Assembly: GCA_016193385.1 (NCBI GenBank)
Contig: JACPSF010000437.1
Location: 1-27,256, forward strand
Origin: Deltaproteobacteria bacterium
GTDB taxonomy: Bacteria; Desulfobacterota_B; Binatia; UBA9968
Length of the DNA: 27,256 nt
Direction: 5' to 3'
A program made the position numbers and the translations under genes. Shown here one piece after another: positions 23,128 to 27,256 of this stretch. How positions within the stretch are numbered: the first letter of the stretch is position 1; each line of letters starts with the position of its first letter. The notes below the pieces were generated by a model that made no database searches, was not told where the DNA came from, and was given only the letters and a program-made list of their open reading frames with translations.

Positions 23128-24171
23128 TTACTTTCCAAAGCCCATGATCTTGACGTAAACGTTGGTAAGTCTATCGACCATCTCGGCCTGGTCCTGGGTC
23201 ATGTAGACCATCTGATGTGTCTGGGCATACCTGTAGACCTCCGTTCCCGGCACGAAGGCTGAAGTGTGCCCGGAGTACTTTTCCCAGAGTTTTTGCGCTT
23301 CGGGCGTGGTCATGAACACGGCAAGAAGGTGCCCCACGTTCGGGTGAGCTGACCCCTTGAGCACGCCAACATGGTAAGCGGGCGACGGCACCGGTTCAAT
23401 CCCATGGGCCTGGGCGAGAGGCGCGCCCCTCCTTTCCGCCTCGTGAATAAAACTATCTTGAATATTCGAAACCAAGAGGATCTCGCCGAGTTGAAGTCGG
23501 GTATACATCTGAGCTGGCGTACCGATGAAGGGGTCAAGCGCAGCCAGCCTCTTCACGAACTGCGCTGTCTTCTCTTCGCCCCAGGGTCCGGCGGCTAAAC
23601 GCGCAAAGTGATGTACGGAGTGGGGCACGCCTATTTTCCCCTTCCACTTAGGATCGAGGATGTCCTCCCACTTCTTCGGGACATCATTAGCCGGTAAGAT
23701 TTTCTTATTGTAGGCGGGAAGGATGATCTGATTGGCAAAGGAGACCGCGCCGCTATCATAGTGAATCAGTTTCGGATCGACGCCGAGTTTTTTGTAGTCA
23801 TAGGTCACATGCTGCTTTCTCAGCCATAAAGAACCGTGGTGGGAATCGGTGACAATCATCACATCCCATTCCGGAGAAACCCCTGACGCCGCGCGACCGA
23901 TCACCTTTGCCACATCACCGGTCATGTTGCTCGAAGGGTGATAGCTGAACTTGATGTTGAGGCCGTATCTTTGGTTCAAGGCCTCTGCCAGTGCCTGCGC
24001 CCCTTTCGGGGTCAATGTGGAGGGAGCGAGAAGCTCGATGACCCCTTCTTTCTTAGCGGCAGCTACCAGATCGTCTACGGGGGCACTGACGCCCAGTCCT
24101 CTCGAGACTACGAGAGCCAAACATAACGACAGGAGAGACGACCAAACGCTTCCTCTTTTCATAGCTTTCAT
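23128..24171 (-). CDS. second extracellular solute-binding protein (ABC type)
   Basis: The 347-residue product has a signal peptide (MKAMKRGSVWSSLLSLCLAL, cleaved near VSA). The mature part shows VAAAKKEGVIELLAPSTLTP, KVIGRAASGVSPEWDV and WEDILDPKWKGKIGVPHSVH, the same general type-II binding-protein pattern as the protein at 17504. It has no adjacent Tyr pair as in ferric FbpA. No permease or ATPase gene is next to it, so it may use the importer at 18823-21641 or one elsewhere. AGGAGG lies 7 nt before the ATG at 24171. It is divergent from the intact LigB-like gene. Confidence 0.87.
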   Translation of the reverse strand: MKAMKRGSVWSSLLSLCLALVVSRGLGVSAPVDDLVAAAKKEGVIELLAPSTLTPKGAQALAEALNQRYGLNIKFSYHPSSNMTGDVAKVIGRAASGVSPEWDVMIVTDSHHGSLWLRKQHVTYDYKKLGVDPKLIHYDSGAVSFANQIILPAYNKKILPANDVPKKWEDILDPKWKGKIGVPHSVHHFARLAAGPWGEEKTAQFVKRLAALDPFIGTPAQMYTRLQLGEILLVSNIQDSFIHEAERRGAPLAQAHGIEPVPSPAYHVGVLKGSAHPNVGHLLAVFMTTPEAQKLWEKYSGHTSAFVPGTEVYRYAQTHQMVYMTQDQAEMVDRLTNVYVKIMGFGK

Positions 24172-24506
24172 AGAAAAACCTCCTGTTAAAATGATCCTCC
24201 GATCCCGCCAGAATCCGACAACCTCAGTACCCTAACTATATCCTCGCAAAAACTGAGCCTGAGCCGGTCCTAGCGTAGTGAATGGTAGGCTAGCCACAAC
24301 ACCCCTGTCAAGGGCGCAGGGAGCGCAGACTCTATGGCCAAAAGTGTAGCGCAAGTCGAAGCGAAAGGGACCTGCCACTCCGCCTGGGACTCTTGGAGAG
24401 CCTCCTAAAAGTTGCAAAGGGCCGCCGCGTTTGTTACAGCTAGCCCTTATCATGCCGGATAGATCGTGAGCGATCGAGCGGCAGAGTCGAGCAAGGAGGA
24501 AACCGC
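24172..24506. other. divergent intergenic region, 335 bp
   Basis: Lies between the leftward solute-binding gene and the rightward LigB-like gene. On the minus strand a TATAGT-like -10 is visible near 24236-24241 but no good -35. On the plus strand no convincing promoter is visible. No small gene is supported. Confidence 0.4.
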
Positions 24507-25352
24507 ATGGCACGCATCGTCAGCATCATCGGCACTACCCATAATCCCTTCATGCCGCGGCTTTTCAGCCGTCCGGATCGTCCCCCGGGTTGTGCCAAGG
24601 TCATCGAGAGAATAGATATGATGCGCGAGAAACTCCGCCAGGCGAAGCCGGACGTGCTCGTCACCATCGGCAACGATCACCTGCATCAGTTGTTCATGGA
24701 TAACATGCCGGCGTTCATGATCGGGAAGATGGACGTTTACGACGGAACCTTTTACGATGAGACACGGGAGTTCGGTATTCCCGCGTGCCGCATCCCGGGC
24801 GATGTGGAGCTGTCGGATCAAATCATGGAAGGGGCCTTTGATCAAGGCGTCGACTTTGCTTATTCCAACGAACTCACGATCGATCACTCGATTATCGTCC
24901 CGCTCATGTTCGTACGGCCCGAGATGGACCTGCCGGTCGTGCCGATCCTGACCAACTGCATCGCCCCGCCGCTGCCTCGACCCAAACGGTACTATGAGGT
25001 TGGGCGAGCTATCCGCGCCGTCATCGATGAAATCCCGACAGACAAGCGGATCGGGGTCGTGGTTAGCGGCCATCTCTCGCTCGAGATTGGCGGACCGAAA
25101 CAGTTCGAGGGACGGCTGATGGATCCGGATTTCGACGCTAAGGCCGTGGGCTGGATCGCCAACGGAGACGCCGAGGGGGCGGTGAACAATTGCTCTTTCG
25201 ACCAGCTCAAAAAATCCGGGAACATGACCCACGGGTTTTTGAACTTTATCATGATGATGGGCCTGGCGAACGCGACCCGCGCCTCGCATGCGGAGGGCGT
25301 GGACGCCGGGTTTCCCGCCGTGCCGTTTTTTAGTTGGGATGCTTCTAAGTAG
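24507..25352 (+). CDS. LigB-like class III extradiol dioxygenase
   Basis: The 281-residue protein begins MARIVSIIGTTHNPFMPRLF, placing His12 exactly where LigB of protocatechuate 4,5-dioxygenase has an iron ligand. NDHLHQLF (56-63) supplies His58/His60, equivalent to the second ligand. VVVSGHLSLEIGGP (about 180-195) resembles the region with the acid-base His, and GDAEGAVNN may carry the carboxylate ligand. This class opens catechol- or gallate-like rings with ferrous iron and O2. No LigA-type small subunit is adjacent, so it probably works as a single chain. AAGGAGG lies 7 nt before the ATG. A deleted paralogue is at 21814. Confidence 0.88.
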   Translation: MARIVSIIGTTHNPFMPRLFSRPDRPPGCAKVIERIDMMREKLRQAKPDVLVTIGNDHLHQLFMDNMPAFMIGKMDVYDGTFYDETREFGIPACRIPGDVELSDQIMEGAFDQGVDFAYSNELTIDHSIIVPLMFVRPEMDLPVVPILTNCIAPPLPRPKRYYEVGRAIRAVIDEIPTDKRIGVVVSGHLSLEIGGPKQFEGRLMDPDFDAKAVGWIANGDAEGAVNNCSFDQLKKSGNMTHGFLNFIMMMGLANATRASHAEGVDAGFPAVPFFSWDASK

Positions 25353-25487
25353 GGCCGATTCCCTAGCCCTGTGAGACGGAATATGCGGAAGTAGCTTTCA
25401 GCCTTTGTCTTTATCCACAATTGGGCGATTCTTTACAATTCGGCGGAACCATTATAGAAATCGATCACACGGGCGTGTATCCAAAGC

Positions 25488-25521
25488 GTGCTATACGGAA
25501 GTAAGGCGGTGCTACACGGAA
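25488..25521. repeat. direct repeat GTGCTAYACGGAA, spacing 21 bp
   Basis: GTGCTATACGGAA (25488-25500) and GTGCTACACGGAA (25509-25521) differ at one base and are two helical turns apart. A related ATATGCGGAAGTA occurs at 25381-25393 next to CTATACGGAAGTA (25491-25503). Paired sites in front of the gene at 25620 could bind a regulator. Confidence 0.45.
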
Positions 25522-25619
25522 CAAGATATTCATAGTTAGGCCAGATGACGCTCAGCCTGCTGTCCATAGCAAGGACCGTCAATGCGGATAACCCTGGCCG
25601 TTTGCGTGGGACTTAGCGT

Positions 25620-26054
25620 ATGGCGACAGTTACTCTTATCTTAGGCTACTGCTGTTCCGGCAAGACATATCTTGCTGACCAAATGGTAAAGACTCTTGGG
25701 GTCAGAAAGTTCGAGGAAGGTTTCCTCAATGACACGGCACGGCACGCACAATTGAATGAAGCTTTACGCAATAATATTGATTGCGTTGTAGTCGAAATCG
25801 AGTACTGCCTGGAAAAACCACGGCAATCCATAGTGGAAAAGTTGAAAAGGGAAGTCCCTGGGCTCACCGTCCAATTGGAGTTTTTTGAAGCCAATCTACA
25901 CAAGGCTAATGAAAACTGCCGGAGGGAAAACCATAAGGGTGACCCTGAAGGACACATATGGATAAACACACACCGTATTGGCTCTGGCTACAAGATTCCC
26001 CCGGGGGTGATACCACGGGAAATATTTGAAATTCCAGAATCCGGAGCGAATTAG
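25620..26054 (+). CDS. small P-loop NTPase/kinase-like protein
   Basis: The 144-residue protein starts MATVTLILGYCCSGKTYLAD; residues 9-16, GYCCSGKT, are a Walker A motif. A hydrophobic strand NNIDCVVVEIE (about 51-61) could serve as Walker B. The size and layout resemble small AAA_33 or adenylate-kinase-like P-loop proteins, but no lid or substrate motif is clear. Its base composition is AT-richer than the catabolic genes. The ribosome site is weak. It is followed 18 nt later by a lipoprotein gene and may be cotranscribed with it. The substrate is unknown. Confidence 0.65.
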   Translation: MATVTLILGYCCSGKTYLADQMVKTLGVRKFEEGFLNDTARHAQLNEALRNNIDCVVVEIEYCLEKPRQSIVEKLKREVPGLTVQLEFFEANLHKANENCRRENHKGDPEGHIWINTHRIGSGYKIPPGVIPREIFEIPESGAN

Positions 26055-26072
26055 CAGGAGGGGAAGGAAACG

Positions 26073-26579
26073 GTGCGAAGGCCGCATGAAAACATGAACT
26101 TCTGGTTGCTCCTTCTATGGCTAGTCGGACTTCTTGGCTGCGTTCCTGCGCAACCCTTCAAGCCTACGGTAGAGCCACACGTAGGAGGCCAATGGCGAGG
26201 AGAGGTGCGTCAAATAGCCGAGGAGCGTGCGCGCTATCCATCCTCTTATGTGAAAACCGTTTTGGAAGTCACAGGAAAATATAATCGTATGATGAATTCG
26301 CCACGGTATTTGATAAGGTCAGCCGAATCTGAAGCCAAATTGGAATGGCAGAAAATGCAGATTGATTTCCCGGCTCTCGCCAATTCCGGTGCGGGCCGAG
26401 CCACGAGACGCTTGAAAGATTATTCAGAGCGCTTAGTCATCTTAATTAGCATGGTGGACTCTAGAAATCGACCCAATGTGCGTCTCGGCGACCTAATAGA
26501 GGATGCTAAGGTCCTTGATGCACTCGTGGAAGATATCGCGGAGTTAATAAGGGCCATTCAGAGCGCACTTGGGGTATGA
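26073..26579 (+). CDS. putative lipoprotein of unknown function
   Basis: The 168-residue product has a lipoprotein signal, with hydrophobic WLLLLWLVG followed by the lipobox LLGC (Cys near residue 23). The mature part is mostly helical and charged, with no recognised domain. A GTG start at 26073 is preceded by AGGAGGGGAAGGA; an in-frame ATG at 26094 would shorten the signal only slightly. The end overlaps a further open frame, but the next gene most likely starts at 26717. Confidence 0.6.
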   Translation: MRRPHENMNFWLLLLWLVGLLGCVPAQPFKPTVEPHVGGQWRGEVRQIAEERARYPSSYVKTVLEVTGKYNRMMNSPRYLIRSAESEAKLEWQKMQIDFPALANSGAGRATRRLKDYSERLVILISMVDSRNRPNVRLGDLIEDAKVLDALVEDIAELIRAIQSALGV

Positions 26580-26716
26580 TGAATCAAGCGATTTCAGGGA
26601 GAAAAAATTGGATCAGGCAGGCCAATTATTGTCGCTGTTGCCTAACCAACTGGTTTGAGTCCGACGCTCGGAAAAATCGCGCGGCTCACCCGGAGCGTTG
26701 GGCTTTGGAGGAATCG

Positions 26717-27193
26717 ATGCAGACAGCTCTAAAAGCAATAAGCGTTTTGGTCGCGGCGGCCGCCTTGTCCGCGTGTCCCTTCGATGGCGTTTCCGAACTG
26801 AAAAAGAACTTGGGTCCCTATCAATATTTGGGAGTGGACCCACAGTTGAGCTTCAGCATTCAGAAGGCCGAGTTCCGTGAGCCTGCGGAAAAATACTCGG
26901 TACCCACGCTCAACTACACGGTCAATATCAAACAAAACAATGCGGCCTTTCCCTTGGCTTCCTATCGTGTGATCGTTTCAGCTGCTGTTGTCGATGGCAA
27001 TGGGAGCAAGCTGGAGCACTTTTCTATTCAAGGGAAACTCGAGAACGGCGTTTTGGCTGTTTCAAACATCGAGAGTCTGTACGGTGCCGTTCGAAAGCTC
27101 GAAGCATCACGACTCCCTTCTCTCAAGATGCACATAGAAACCTACAACTGGTTCCCGAGCGCCGAACTTCAGCCATATGTTCCAAAGACCTAA
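26717..27193 (+). CDS. putative lipoprotein of unknown function
   Basis: The 158-residue product starts MQTALKAISVLVAAAALSAC, a clear lipoprotein signal with the lipobox LSAC. The mature part looks beta-rich (LNYTVNIKQN, YRVIVSAAVVDGNGSKLEHF, GKLENGVLAVSNIESLYG), like an immunoglobulin-like or FxLYD-type fold, but I cannot name a family. ATG 26717 is chosen over a start at 26576 because GGAGG lies about 6 nt upstream and it yields a natural signal; the longer form would bury the signal internally. Confidence 0.68.
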   Translation: MQTALKAISVLVAAAALSACPFDGVSELKKNLGPYQYLGVDPQLSFSIQKAEFREPAEKYSVPTLNYTVNIKQNNAAFPLASYRVIVSAAVVDGNGSKLEHFSIQGKLENGVLAVSNIESLYGAVRKLEASRLPSLKMHIETYNWFPSAELQPYVPKT

Positions 27194-27207
27194 CCACAGG
27201 TTCCAGA

Positions 27208-27253
27208 GGTTCCAGCGGACGCGTCCGCCTTGCGGCGGCCGCGCCGCTGAACC
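27208..27253. repeat. long GC-rich palindrome (REP-like) after the last gene
   Basis: The arms GGTTCCAGCGGACGCGTCC (from 27208) and, reversed, GGTTCAGCGGCGCGGCCGCC (27253 to 27234) pair with one bulge and few mismatches around a TTGC loop. It begins 14 nt after the stop codon of the lipoprotein gene. It may terminate transcription or be a REP-type repeat; the window ends just after it. Confidence 0.6.
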
Positions 27254-27256
27254 TTG

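Noticed and set aside
1..27256. CRISPR array, rRNA, tRNA, integrase or transposase genes
   Set aside because: No regularly spaced repeats, no rRNA or tRNA consensus and no recombinase motifs were found on either strand by reading.

Overview
The window looks like chromosomal DNA of an uncultured, GC-rich soil or sediment bacterium. The mix of an extracellular-binding-protein ABC importer, a Rieske dioxygenase, LigB-like extradiol dioxygenases and an LLM-class flavin oxidoreductase is typical of lineages such as Tectomicrobia, Rokubacteria and Binatia-like deltaproteobacteria. That placement is inference; there is no rRNA or tRNA gene to anchor it.

Layout. Positions 1-2440 hold msrA, a hot-dog CoA hydratase and a MazEF-like toxin-antitoxin pair. 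Positions 2441-7200 are an AT-richer accessory stretch: a small CxxC protein gene broken by an in-frame TGA, a frameshifted membrane protein, a DUF4145 gene, a large unknown membrane protein, and several repeats. Positions 7225-13621 carry a bicupin protein, an MscS channel, an AsmA-like protein, a patatin/metallo-beta-lactamase chimeric ORF, mltG and an LVIVD beta-propeller. Positions 13732-21641 form one leftward catabolic block, in transcription order: ABC ATPase, two-domain permease, solute-binding protein, Rieske dioxygenase alpha and beta, zinc alcohol dehydrogenase, DUF3891 protein. Positions 21814-25352 hold a LigB-like gene reduced to its two ends by an internal deletion, an LLM oxidoreductase, a second solute-binding protein, and an intact LigB-like dioxygenase. 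Positions 25620-27193 encode a small P-loop protein and two lipoproteins.

How the genes fit together. The catabolic block and its neighbours read as an import, hydroxylation, oxidation and ring-cleavage toolkit for a small, probably aromatic or carboxylated compound. Neither binding protein shows the adjacent tyrosine pair of classical ferric-binding FbpA, so iron uptake is not the favoured reading. No ferredoxin or reductase for the Rieske enzyme lies in the window.

Most unusual feature. A family of four related 100-150 bp elements (about 2815-2940 +, 5176-5322 +, 7056-7200 +, 12183-12283 -) keeps the same series of hairpins with different stem sequences. Three copies sit directly behind a sigma70-type promoter and upstream of unrelated genes. 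This looks like an undescribed promoter-plus-structured-leader cassette or small RNA family.
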